From UBA11889 sp046582115 (GTDB lineage: Bacteria; Pseudomonadota; Gammaproteobacteria; Pseudomonadales; Azotimanducaceae), in NCBI GenBank assembly GCA_046582115.1, contig JAYGFA010000010.1, forward strand, positions 1 to 52,561: a stretch of 52,561 nt of DNA. The letters run 5' to 3'. The position numbers were made by a program, and so were the translations under genes. This document shows, piece after piece, positions 9,232-17,274 of the stretch (positions are counted from its first letter, which is position 1; every line of letters begins with the position of its first letter). The notes below the pieces were generated by a model. The model saw nothing but the letters and a program-made list of their open reading frames with translations. It searched no databases and had not been told where the DNA came from.

Positions 9232-10329
9232 TTACGCGGAACTTGTTCGCGCAAGAGCATCGCCGTCTCTCCAAGGAGAGATCTGTCCCTCATAAACGCT
9301 TGGCCCATTCCTGAAGTGTGCGGCCTCGTCGAATGTCTCGACAAACGGCATGTCGTTTGGGTAACACGCCTCCCCTCTTGGGAGTGGTCCGGCCTTGGAC
9401 ACGTGCCCACGGAGCGTGTGCCCCACAACCTCTTCGGCGATGCAGGCGGCTTCGATGACCTTGTCAAGGTCGTAACCCGTCTCTACCCCCATTTCGTGGC
9501 AGAGGTTGACAAAATCTTCAGTAGGAACGTGGCCCGCCGCACGTCCATTGCCGCAATATGGACAACCGCCCATGCCACCAAGCGATGTGTCAAATTCGGT
9601 TGCGCCAAGGAGTAGAGCTTCGTAGTAGCTTGCGATCGTGGCTCCACGCGTATTATGTAAATGCATGTGATAGGTCTCGACGTCGGGATACTTGTCCCGG
9701 ATTGCCTTAATGGTTTCACGCACCGTGTGTGGCATGTTCCAGCCCATTGCATCCAGCAAAGAAACTCGATCGACCTTAATGCCAGCGCGTTCCCATTTAC
9801 CCATCATGAGGTCAACGAGTTCCATTCGCGTTTCGAGCGAAAAAGGCCCTTCGAAGTTGGATCCAAATGGATTCCCAACGGCAATTGAGCCCGCTTCGGC
9901 ACCAGCTTCCTCGGCCGAGGCCACCGACGCGTCCATGGCTGCTATTTGTTCCGCCTGGGTACGGTTGTAATTGCGCCGAGCGAACGTGTCACACAGTTCG
10001 ACGTGTGTACCAAATTTGCGCCCGCGGACGTTGATTTTAGGGAAATAGCCGTCGGCTCGGTCAAAGCCGCGCTTATTGAATATCGCGGCGGTGTAATTGA
10101 TCCCGGGTTTCGGAACGAATGCATCGGCGAGTTCATCGATACATGCCATCGACGGTGTCCACTTCGGATGAGCAAACGAACCAATCGATATGTTTTTCGC
10201 ACCCATTTCGCCAATCGCATCGAGGAGTCTTAGTTTTTCCGATACGGCAATGTCAGGACTTTCGATTTGAAGCCCTTCACGCATCGTGTCGTCGAAGATG
10301 TTGACGGACTTCGGTAGTAAGTTACTCAT
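9232..10329 (-). CDS. HMG-CoA lyase-like protein (pyruvate carboxyltransferase / DRE-TIM metallolyase superfamily)
   Basis: A 365-residue DRE-TIM metallolyase. The first strand has DDTMREGLQIE (residues 13-23) in place of the usual DGLQ/DxxRDG. The metal ligands are His223 and His225 in HMHLHNTRG. The HMG-CoA-lyase-like loop GGCPYCGNGRAAG at 254-266 holds Cys256, equivalent to the catalytic cysteine. It is longer than classical HMG-CoA lyase (about 300 residues) and begins differently, so it may be a related lyase. If it is the lyase, it would cleave HMG-CoA to acetyl-CoA and acetoacetate, ending the pathway encoded downstream. ATG 10329 follows TAAGGAAC. It is the first gene of the minus-strand operon, divergent from 10502. 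Confidence 0.85.
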   Translation of the reverse strand: MSNLLPKSVNIFDDTMREGLQIESPDIAVSEKLRLLDAIGEMGAKNISIGSFAHPKWTPSMACIDELADAFVPKPGINYTAAIFNKRGFDRADGYFPKINVRGRKFGTHVELCDTFARRNYNRTQAEQIAAMDASVASAEEAGAEAGSIAVGNPFGSNFEGPFSLETRMELVDLMMGKWERAGIKVDRVSLLDAMGWNMPHTVRETIKAIRDKYPDVETYHMHLHNTRGATIASYYEALLLGATEFDTSLGGMGGCPYCGNGRAAGHVPTEDFVNLCHEMGVETGYDLDKVIEAACIAEEVVGHTLRGHVSKAGPLPRGEACYPNDMPFVETFDEAAHFRNGPSVYEGQISPWRDGDALARTSSA

Positions 10330-10362
10330 GTCGTTCCTTATCCCAAATGTCTTATACCCATA

Positions 10363-10398
10363 TTTAGCAAGGGCGGGGCCGTTTTAGCAAGCGCTTGC
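10363..10398. promoter_or_regulatory. Candidate operator: direct repeats plus 12-bp palindrome in divergent promoter region
   Basis: TTTAGCAAG occurs at 10363-10371 and again at 10383-10391, 20 bases apart, about two helical turns. The second copy runs into a perfect 12-bp palindrome, GCAAGCGCTTGC, at 10387-10398. The site lies between the divergent HMG-CoA lyase-like and flavin monooxygenase genes, where a shared regulator would bind. The central CG and A/T-flanked symmetry resemble LacI-family operators; that assignment is inference, and no regulator is encoded nearby. Confidence 0.35.
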
Positions 10399-10501
10399 AG
10401 CGTCGCGCGCGCAAACGGTTGGGTACAGTCTCGGTCGAGTTCGATATGCTCACGAACGTTCGATTTGAAAGCTTCCAGCGAGAACTGTTCCGGGGGGTGT
10501 C

Positions 10502-11650
10502 GTGAACGCAGTCGATATCATGGTGCGTAAAGCCGAATCCATGGCGAAGATGCTCGAGACACGCGCGTTGGCAGCTGAACGCGACGGTAAGATCGCTGAG
10601 GAGACGGTGCGTGAACTTTCGGCTGAAGGGTTGTTTAGTCTTGTTAAACCCGCGTCGTGCGGTGGTAAGGAGCTGGGTCTGACAGCCGTATCAAAGGTAT
10701 GTGCTGCGTTAGGCAAAGGATGCGCCTCTACCGGTTGGGTAGGGTGTGTTTATAACGTACACCACTGGGTGGCGGCGATGTATCCCAAGCAGGCGCAGGA
10801 GGAGTACTTCGGACAAGATGACGTGTTGTCTTCCGCGTCATTTGCTCCCTCTGGGGCAGCAGTTACCACTGAGGACGGGTTTTATGCGACTGGGCGCTGG
10901 TCTTTTGCTTCCGGGGTTGATTACGCTGATTGGTGTTTTTTAACAGCAATGGTCAAGGAGCCGCATAGCGGCAAACCACCCGGACCGTACTTTTTGATGG
11001 TTCCTGCAGGTGATTATCACATTGACCACGACTCATGGCAGGTTTCGGGACTTCGTGCCACGGGCAGCAAAGACGTTGTTCTCGATGAGACGTTCGTGCC
11101 GATCCATCGAGCTTGTTTCATGCCGTCTCTTTTGATGGGGAGTAGTCCGGGCTCAAGAATTCATCAAGGAGCTCTCTACCGCGTGCCTGGGCATCCTTTA
11201 TTGGTCGCGGTTCTAGCCACGCCTGTGCTGGGAGCCGTCCAGCGCGCAGTCGAATTGTTTCGTGATGGTATTGTCGATCGACGTTTCTCGCACACGGGCC
11301 AACGACAAGCTGAACAGCCGGCGGCAAAGGTGGCGCTAGCCGAAGCCGACGCCTGCATGACGACCGCCCAAGTGCTATTGGAGAACACCTTCGTTGCGAT
11401 CGAAAAGCTTGTACCCGAGACGTCGCCGTTACAACAAGCACAGATTCCGCGCGATACGGCGTTTGCAATGCAACTACTGGCCCGGGCGATTGATATAGTG
11501 TTCGAGAATGTCGGTGGCGCCGCATTGCAAGAATCCAACCCAATTCAGCGGATATGGCGCGATGTCCATGCAGCAAAGGCGCATGCGGCGGTCAATTGGA
11601 ATACACAAGCACTTGCCTGGGGTGAGCTTCGTCTGGACGATGCGAATTAG
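10502..11650 (+). CDS. Acyl-CoA dehydrogenase-fold flavin monooxygenase, HsaA / group D type
   Basis: A 382-residue protein with the acyl-CoA dehydrogenase fold. It resembles two-component group D flavin monooxygenases (HsaA of steroid degradation, the oxygenase of 4-hydroxyphenylacetate hydroxylase) more than true dehydrogenases: it has STGWVGCVYNVHHWVAAMYP, then TGRWSFASGVDYADW and a GLRATGSKDVVLDETFVP segment. I saw no clear dehydrogenase catalytic Glu. Such enzymes hydroxylate aromatic substrates using reduced flavin from a separate reductase, and no reductase gene is in the window. GTG 10502 follows a GGGGGGTG ribosome site; ATG 10520 is an alternative. It heads the plus-strand cluster with three metallohydrolases. 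Confidence 0.85.
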   Translation: MNAVDIMVRKAESMAKMLETRALAAERDGKIAEETVRELSAEGLFSLVKPASCGGKELGLTAVSKVCAALGKGCASTGWVGCVYNVHHWVAAMYPKQAQEEYFGQDDVLSSASFAPSGAAVTTEDGFYATGRWSFASGVDYADWCFLTAMVKEPHSGKPPGPYFLMVPAGDYHIDHDSWQVSGLRATGSKDVVLDETFVPIHRACFMPSLLMGSSPGSRIHQGALYRVPGHPLLVAVLATPVLGAVQRAVELFRDGIVDRRFSHTGQRQAEQPAAKVALAEADACMTTAQVLLENTFVAIEKLVPETSPLQQAQIPRDTAFAMQLLARAIDIVFENVGGAALQESNPIQRIWRDVHAAKAHAAVNWNTQALAWGELRLDDAN

Positions 11651-11691
11651 ATAGCGCGGATTGTTTGTCACAATTTCAAAGGAGGGACGTG

Positions 11692-12852
11692 ATGACGATA
11701 GAGGGAAGTGGGGACGCGATTGGTCCCATCATTGACGCGGATGGCCATGTACTCGAACCGGCTGATACCTGGCAGACGTACATTGACCCGAAATTTCGAG
11801 ACCGCGCGATTCGGATCGAGTTAGATGCAGATGGCCGTGAACGTCTACTGTTCGATAACAAACCCTTCGAATTTCTGAAAGGCAATCTTGGTGGACTCGG
11901 CGGAATTGATCTCGAGAAAGGAGGGCTTGGCGTCCAGACGCGAGACTATACCTATGCCGAAGGATCACCCCCGGGCGGATACGATCCTGCGGCTCGAATT
12001 GAGGTCTTGGACCAAGAAGGCATCGACCGGGTGCTCCTATATCCAACCATCGGTATTTGTTGGGAGGGCAACGTTTCCGATCCCTCGCTAGCGACGGCGT
12101 ATACGCGGGCGTACAACCGGTGGATTGTTGATTTTTGTAATCATGATCCTCAACGGCTTTACCCTATCGCGCATATTTCGCTTATCGATTCGACGGGGGC
12201 TGTTGAAGAAGTCGTGCGCGCGAGAAAAGCGGGGTGCGTGGGCGTCTATTTGTCGCCCGACCTTGAGGCTAGAGGTGGCAAAGCGTTTGTCGATCCTGAT
12301 TTCGATCTTTTTTGGAGTACCGTTCAGGATCTTGATATGCCCGTAGGGTTCCATGTCGTTGTTCGTGACAAACCTGCTTTCTCTCGATTCTCGACACCCG
12401 GTACGCCCGGGGACGGACTATTTTTCTTCGCGTTTCTCGCGATCGATGTAATGGCTGCATTTACGTCAATGGTTTCGTCGGGGGTTCTGGAGAGATATCC
12501 TCGACTGAAATGTTCCGTACTAGAGGCTGGCGGGAACTGGATTTCGGCTTGGTTGGATCGGATGGACCACAAGTATGAAGTCATGTCTTCTGTTGTGCCG
12601 TTGTCGATGAAACCGAGCGAGTATTTTTACCGGCAGTGCCTGATCGCGATGGACCCCGACGAAGGGATGAACGCTGCGGTCATCGATCATATCGGAGCCG
12701 ATTACGTGATCTGGGCTTCGGACTACCCGCACATTGATGCATCCTACGGGGTGGCGAAAGAAATGATCGAAAGCGTTCAGTCGCTGTCACTCGATGCTCA
12801 GCGGAAAGTTCTAGGGGGTAATGCCATGCGTTTCTATGGGCTTCCTGATTGA
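11692..12852 (+). CDS. Amidohydrolase-2 family metal-dependent hydrolase or decarboxylase
   Basis: A 386-residue TIM-barrel amidohydrolase of the ACMSD / gamma-resorcylate decarboxylase group. The N-terminal metal site is PIIDADGHVLEP (Asp-Gly-His instead of His-x-His). NHDPQRLYPIAHISL follows, and the C-terminal metal aspartate is in IWASDYPHID. The start was set at ATG 11692 because AAAGGAGGG lies seven bases upstream; an upstream TTG at 11665 has no such site. The family performs hydrolysis or non-oxidative decarboxylation of aromatic or small carboxylic acids. It follows the HsaA-like oxygenase by 41 bases, so it may act on a hydroxylated product; the substrate is unknown. Confidence 0.88.
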   Translation: MTIEGSGDAIGPIIDADGHVLEPADTWQTYIDPKFRDRAIRIELDADGRERLLFDNKPFEFLKGNLGGLGGIDLEKGGLGVQTRDYTYAEGSPPGGYDPAARIEVLDQEGIDRVLLYPTIGICWEGNVSDPSLATAYTRAYNRWIVDFCNHDPQRLYPIAHISLIDSTGAVEEVVRARKAGCVGVYLSPDLEARGGKAFVDPDFDLFWSTVQDLDMPVGFHVVVRDKPAFSRFSTPGTPGDGLFFFAFLAIDVMAAFTSMVSSGVLERYPRLKCSVLEAGGNWISAWLDRMDHKYEVMSSVVPLSMKPSEYFYRQCLIAMDPDEGMNAAVIDHIGADYVIWASDYPHIDASYGVAKEMIESVQSLSLDAQRKVLGGNAMRFYGLPD

Positions 12853-13871
12853 CTACGCTTGGTTATGGTAAAGGGGAGCGACACGAAGCGTGGCTGGGCC
12901 TTCTCGACGAGGACATCATTGAGCCGGACCTGCCCATTATTGATCCCCACCATCACCTTTGGCATCGCTCGGACAGTACGTACCTGCTACCCGAACTGGT
13001 AGCGGACGTAACCTCGGGTCACCGCGTAACTGCCACGGTATTTGCCGAATGTCGGTCGATGTACCGGGCGTTCGGTCCCGAGCATCTAAAGCCCGTTGGC
13101 GAGACCGAGTTCGTTGTTGGAATCGCAGCAATGAGTGCCAGTGGCCTATACGGCGAAGCAAAATTATGTGGCGTTTTTTTCGGTGGCGTGGACTTTCTGG
13201 CCGAGGACGGAATCGGAAGAACGATAGACGCGCATATTATGCGCGGAAGTGGCAGGTTTCGAGGGGTGCGACTGTCTTGTGGCTGGGATGCAGATCCGAG
13301 AATCCGGAACATCGCTCCGAACAGGGGCTTGCTCGCCGATTCGAGGGTGCGAAATGGGATCATTTTACTGGCGTCACGGGATTTATCCTTGGACGTATGG
13401 ATATACCACACCCAGCTACTGGAACTGGCTAGGTTATTGGATGAGTGTCCAGGCATCGTGGTAATTCTCGATCATGTTGGTTCGCCTATCCTAGGGGGTA
13501 ATTACAAAGACAAGCGCGATGAAGTTTTCGCGGACTGGCGAAAATCCATGACCGAAGTTGCCAAGCGACCCAACGTATTTGTTAAGTTGGGTGCGTTACC
13601 GATTCGGAGGCCAATCGCGGGATCTTCGAGATCGAAACCGCCGAGCTCGGTTGATGTAGCCGAAAGCTGGCGACCGTGGGTCGAAACGTGCATCGAACTT
13701 TTTGGTCCGTCACGGTGTATGTTCGAAAGCAACTTCCCGGTCCAAAAAAACTGGTGCGGTTATGCTGTGGTGTGGAATGCTTTCAAACGACTGGCGACGC
13801 ATATGAGTCCGGACGAAAAACGTGACCTATTTCAAGGAACGGCGCGTCGGGCATATCGAATGTTGGAGTAA
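12849..13871 (+). CDS. Amidohydrolase family protein, lactonase-like (PDC / fuconolactone hydrolase type)
   Basis: A 340-residue amidohydrolase. PIIDPHHHLWH gives the metal-binding His34-x-His36. FRGVRLSCGWDADPRIRN and the C-terminal MFESNFPVQKNW are typical of the 2-pyrone-4,6-dicarboxylate lactonase / L-fucono-1,5-lactonase subgroup. The start is TTG 12849, overlapping the TGA of the previous gene, with no other in-frame start nearby; translational coupling is likely. A lactonase-like enzyme directly after a decarboxylase-like amidohydrolase and an aromatic-type monooxygenase suggests ring-cleavage-product processing. That is inferred from context only. Confidence 0.88.
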   Translation: MTTLGYGKGERHEAWLGLLDEDIIEPDLPIIDPHHHLWHRSDSTYLLPELVADVTSGHRVTATVFAECRSMYRAFGPEHLKPVGETEFVVGIAAMSASGLYGEAKLCGVFFGGVDFLAEDGIGRTIDAHIMRGSGRFRGVRLSCGWDADPRIRNIAPNRGLLADSRVRNGIILLASRDLSLDVWIYHTQLLELARLLDECPGIVVILDHVGSPILGGNYKDKRDEVFADWRKSMTEVAKRPNVFVKLGALPIRRPIAGSSRSKPPSSVDVAESWRPWVETCIELFGPSRCMFESNFPVQKNWCGYAVVWNAFKRLATHMSPDEKRDLFQGTARRAYRMLE

Positions 13872-13874
13872 CCG

Positions 13875-14687
13875 TTGATCGAAGATAGTGACCACAAGCA
13901 CAACTTTCATACCCACACCTTTCGGTGCAAGCACGCTAAGGGAGATGTTGATGACTATTGTCGGCGTGCGCTTGAACTCGGAATGGAGACGCTTGGGTTT
14001 TCCGATCATACGGCGTTGCCGGACGATCGTTGGCTTGTGGCTCGGATGCCTTACACGGAACTCGATAATTATGTTGAAGCCATTGATCGCGGCCGCCTCC
14101 ACTTTCCGAGCCTTACAGTATTGAAAGGCATGGAGTGCGAATATGTGCCCGAGTTCAAAGCCTTTTACTCAGAAGAGTTGCTCGGTCAATACGGATTCGA
14201 ATTTCTCGTGGGAGCGTCGCATTTCTTCCTTGATGACGGGGAATGGGTAGGAACCTACGGCGGAACGACCAACGCTTCCAGTCTCAGGGCATATGCGGAC
14301 TACACAGTCGACATGATGCGCTCTGGGTTATTCGATTTCATCGCACATCCCGACCTTTTCGGTAACTGTTACGCAACATGGGATGCCGACACGACCGCGT
14401 GCTCAAGAGACATTTTGGAGGCCGCGCGCGACCTCGATGTAGGAATGGAGATCAATGCGCTTGGTATGCGCAAGCAGGCACGACAGAAGGCAGAAGACCC
14501 ATTCCCGTTGTACCCATGGAGACCGTTTTGGGAACTCGCAGCGGAGGTCGATGCCCCGGTGATCGTCAATTCTGACGCACATCGCCCTGAGGATTTGCAG
14601 GGATTGGCGGGTCAAGCGCATGCGTTACGCGAAGAACTAAAATTGAGAGAAATGGATATCGAAGCGTTGTGCGCACGGGGAAATTGA
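13875..14687 (+). CDS. PHP-domain metal-dependent hydrolase, HisK-type histidinol-phosphatase-like
   Basis: A 270-residue PHP-domain protein. The trinuclear metal-site motifs are visible: HNFHTHTFRCKHA (His12, His14, His20), LGFSDHTALP, ECEYV, GASHFF, FIAHPDL and the final NSDAHRPEDL. The length matches HisK-type histidinol phosphatases, but no other histidine gene is present. In this cluster it could be a phosphoesterase or another hydrolase. TTG 13875 is supported by GGAG six bases upstream, within the end of the preceding gene, from which it is separated by three bases. It is the third consecutive metallohydrolase in the run. Confidence 0.87.
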   Translation: MIEDSDHKHNFHTHTFRCKHAKGDVDDYCRRALELGMETLGFSDHTALPDDRWLVARMPYTELDNYVEAIDRGRLHFPSLTVLKGMECEYVPEFKAFYSEELLGQYGFEFLVGASHFFLDDGEWVGTYGGTTNASSLRAYADYTVDMMRSGLFDFIAHPDLFGNCYATWDADTTACSRDILEAARDLDVGMEINALGMRKQARQKAEDPFPLYPWRPFWELAAEVDAPVIVNSDAHRPEDLQGLAGQAHALREELKLREMDIEALCARGN

Positions 14688-14733
14688 TGGGTGTGTGTCG
14701 CGACCATGAGAATACAAAACTAGGAGCTGTCGC

Positions 14734-15528
14734 ATGCAAATAGAACAGATTTGGACGGGGAACGCGTACCGCAATTTCAATTATGTGTTGGCGTGTGATG
14801 AGACCGGCGAGGCGCTTGCCATCGACCCTTTGGATCACGAGAAATGCCTTGCGCGAGCGCGTGATCGCGGATGGGAGATTACCCAGATTCTCAACACGCA
14901 CGAGCATGGTGATCATACTGGCGGCAACGCGGCAATGGTCGGAGCGACCGGCGCCAAGGTCCTCGCGCATCAGAACGCCGGATCGAAAATTAGCGGCATG
15001 GATGTTGGGCTGGAAGCCGGCGACGTCGTGAAAATCGGGCGAAGTGTTGAGCTTCTCACGCTCGATACGCCGGGACACACCATGAGTCATATCTGCCTAC
15101 TAGCACAGACCGATACGCCGGCGCTATTTTCCGGTGATACCTTGTTTAATGCGGGTGCGGGAAATTGTCATGGTGGAGGTCATCCAGAAGAGCTTTATGA
15201 AACGTTTGTGTCGCAACTTGATCGGTTGCCGGCGGACACCGAGATTTATCCGGGCCACGACTACATCACGAATAATCTAGCTTTTACGCTGGACCGTGAG
15301 CCGGACAATCAGGCGGCTTTGCGGCTGCTCGAAGAACTCGAAGGATCCTACGATCCAGCGAAACCGCTGGTAACTTCGCTTCAACTCGAACGCGACATCA
15401 ATACGTTTTTTCGCTTAACAAGTCCTACCGTTATTGAACACCTTCGGGAGGCGTTCTCCGATTTACCTGATCGACCGTCACCGAAAGAGGTATTTCTTAA
15501 ACTGAGAGAATTGAGGAATAGTTGGTAG
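14734..15528 (+). CDS. gloB: Metallo-beta-lactamase fold hydrolase, hydroxyacylglutathione hydrolase (glyoxalase II)-like
   Basis: A 264-residue MBL-fold protein with the full metal site: NTHEHGDHTGG (His56, His58, Asp60, His61), TPGHTMSH, FSGDTLFNAGAGNCHGG and the final GHDYITNN. The size, the C-terminal helical region and the GAGNCHGG loop are as in glyoxalase II, which hydrolyses S-D-lactoylglutathione to lactate and glutathione. AGGAG lies before ATG 14734. It follows the PHP gene by 46 bases on the same strand and may be read from the same transcript. The assignment as glyoxalase II is likely, though persulfide dioxygenases share the fold. Confidence 0.88.
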   Translation: MQIEQIWTGNAYRNFNYVLACDETGEALAIDPLDHEKCLARARDRGWEITQILNTHEHGDHTGGNAAMVGATGAKVLAHQNAGSKISGMDVGLEAGDVVKIGRSVELLTLDTPGHTMSHICLLAQTDTPALFSGDTLFNAGAGNCHGGGHPEELYETFVSQLDRLPADTEIYPGHDYITNNLAFTLDREPDNQAALRLLEELEGSYDPAKPLVTSLQLERDINTFFRLTSPTVIEHLREAFSDLPDRPSPKEVFLKLRELRNSW

Positions 15529-15640
15529 TCCAGCTACTATCGCGACGAGAGCACGGGGCGATTTATGCCTCGTAAAGTTCACGATCGGATCCGGGCGTCA
15601 TTGAAAAAGGCGTGCCGGTACTTGGTACAAGGCGGGTCGA

Positions 15641-16219
15641 ATGAATAAAGTTATTGTTATGACCTTGATGTTGGCGTCCTCAGCGGGATTGCAAGCGGAG
15701 TCCTGGGTCCTCGACAACAAATCCTCCTACTTGAGCTTTGTCACCGTCAAAGCTGGAGATTTAGCCGAGGCCCATCGGTTCAGGACATTATCGGGGGAAG
15801 TCTCGGTCGATGGAACCGCAGCAATTTCGATTGACCTTGCCAGCGTTGATACGCTCATACCGATTCGCGATGAACGGATGCGCGAACATCTTTTCCAAAC
15901 CATTCGGTTTCCGGAAGCAATTGTGTCGCTTCAGTTCGATCCAGAACAGATCATGTCGATAGCCGAGGGGTCTAGCGCAACGGTACAACTCGATGGCGAA
16001 CTTTCCATGATGAACCGTCGAGTCCCTATCCGCGCGGATGCGCTTATTGTTCGGCTGACACCGACGCGGGTGCTCGTTGTTAGCCGTACGCCGGTAGTCG
16101 TCAACGCAGGGAGTTTAAGATTGGTTGATGGCATCGAAAAGCTGCGCGAAATGGCCAACTTACCGAGTATTAGCAAGGCTGTAACCGTCAGTTTCGCCCT
16201 TTCTTTCGTAACGCTATAG
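15641..16219 (+). CDS. YceI-family secreted lipid-binding-like protein
   Basis: A 192-residue protein with a classic signal peptide (MNKVIVMTLMLASSAGLQA, probable cleavage after Ala19), so periplasmic. The mature part starts ESWVLDNKSSYLSFVTVKAG and contains the YceI pattern of a conserved Phe/Val-rich beta-barrel, with LASVDTLIPIRDERMREHLF and a short hydrophobic C-terminus. YceI proteins bind isoprenoid lipids in a lipocalin-like barrel; the physiological role is uncertain. AAGGCGGG precedes ATG 15641. It stands alone between the glyoxalase II-like gene (112-base gap) and a convergent oxidoreductase gene. Confidence 0.85.
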   Translation: MNKVIVMTLMLASSAGLQAESWVLDNKSSYLSFVTVKAGDLAEAHRFRTLSGEVSVDGTAAISIDLASVDTLIPIRDERMREHLFQTIRFPEAIVSLQFDPEQIMSIAEGSSATVQLDGELSMMNRRVPIRADALIVRLTPTRVLVVSRTPVVVNAGSLRLVDGIEKLREMANLPSISKAVTVSFALSFVTL

Positions 16220-16237
16220 CGGCAAACCCCCGTACGT

Positions 16238-17242
16238 TTAGAGTAATTCCTCGGCTAGAAACCTGAGCGTGTCCATGTCTCGCGTTCCGACATTCAATTG
16301 AGTAACTGGACTATCTTTCCATGCTTCAAGCCGCTCCCGTATGCGCTCTTTAGGGCCCACCAACGCGATTTCATCGGCTAGTTGATCGGGCACAGCGGCT
16401 ATTGCCTCGTCTCGGTGACCTGACATAAACAACTCTTGTATTCGGTCGGCATCCTCAGCGAAACCCAACCTGCCGATATGGTCCTTGTGGACGTTGAATG
16501 ACTTAGCTCCCATTCCACCAACGTAGAAGCCAACGTTCTGCTTGATTTGGGCGAGGCCTCGATCAACGTTCTCGTCAATGATTACCGGAACGCTTGCGGA
16601 TATGTCGAAGTGAGGGGGTCGGTGAGCGAGGGAATCCGCATAGACGTCCATCATGCGGTATGGCGAAAGGAACATGGGGATCCAGCCGTCGCAAAGTTCG
16701 GCCCCAAGGGCGACGTTTTTCGGCCCTTCGGCACCTAAATAGAGGGGGATATCGGGTCGTACCGGATGTTGAATGAGCTTTAGCGGTTTTCCTAGCCCGG
16801 TGCCTCCCTGATAGGGCAGTTGGTAGTGGTCGCCAGAGAACGAAACCGGCTGATCTCGAGCGACGATGTTGCGGAAAATACTGATCCATTCGCGGGTGCG
16901 TGCGAGGGGCTTAGGGTAGGGTTGGCCGTACCATCCTTCGACCACTTGCGGTCCCGAGACGCCAATACCAAGTTTCAGTCGACCGTTGGACATGTAGTCG
17001 AGCGTGATCGCATGCATTGCGGCACTTGCGGGCGAACGCGCGGAAATCTGCATGATGGACGTACCCAGGTTGATCTTTGACGTATGCGCACCGACCCATG
17101 CCAACGGCGTGAAGCAATCTGAGCCGTATATTTCGTGGCTCCAAATAGTGTCGTAGCCGAGCCCTTCGGCCTCCTTCGCAAACTCGATTATGGATACACC
17201 ACCTGGAGGACCTAAGGGTCCGATTCCTAATCCCAGTTTCAC
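16238..17242 (-). CDS. LLM-class (luciferase-like) flavin- or F420-dependent oxidoreductase
   Basis: A luciferase-like TIM-barrel oxidoreductase of 334 residues from GTG 17242. This start was chosen because GGAGAA lies eight bases upstream and the protein then opens with the family's first strand, KLGLGIGPLG. A longer frame to 17317 would run into the tesB gene. Blocks seen: AEGLGYDTIWSHEIYGSD, INLGTSIMQISARSPASAA, LKLGIGVSGPQVVEGWYG and LYLGAEGPKNVALGAE. The cofactor may be F420 or FMN and the substrate is unknown. The gene lies 32 bases after tesB on the minus strand, probably cotranscribed. Confidence 0.87.
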   Translation of the reverse strand: MKLGLGIGPLGPPGGVSIIEFAKEAEGLGYDTIWSHEIYGSDCFTPLAWVGAHTSKINLGTSIMQISARSPASAAMHAITLDYMSNGRLKLGIGVSGPQVVEGWYGQPYPKPLARTREWISIFRNIVARDQPVSFSGDHYQLPYQGGTGLGKPLKLIQHPVRPDIPLYLGAEGPKNVALGAELCDGWIPMFLSPYRMMDVYADSLAHRPPHFDISASVPVIIDENVDRGLAQIKQNVGFYVGGMGAKSFNVHKDHIGRLGFAEDADRIQELFMSGHRDEAIAAVPDQLADEIALVGPKERIRERLEAWKDSPVTQLNVGTRDMDTLRFLAEELL

Positions 17243-17274
17243 AGTTCGCGTTCTCCAGTCCAAGTTGCGTGGAA

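Noticed and set aside
11118..11576. A 152-codon minus-strand frame inside the HsaA-like gene
   Set aside because: It is fully antisense to a well-supported gene and its composition is Arg/Ala/Leu-rich without motifs.
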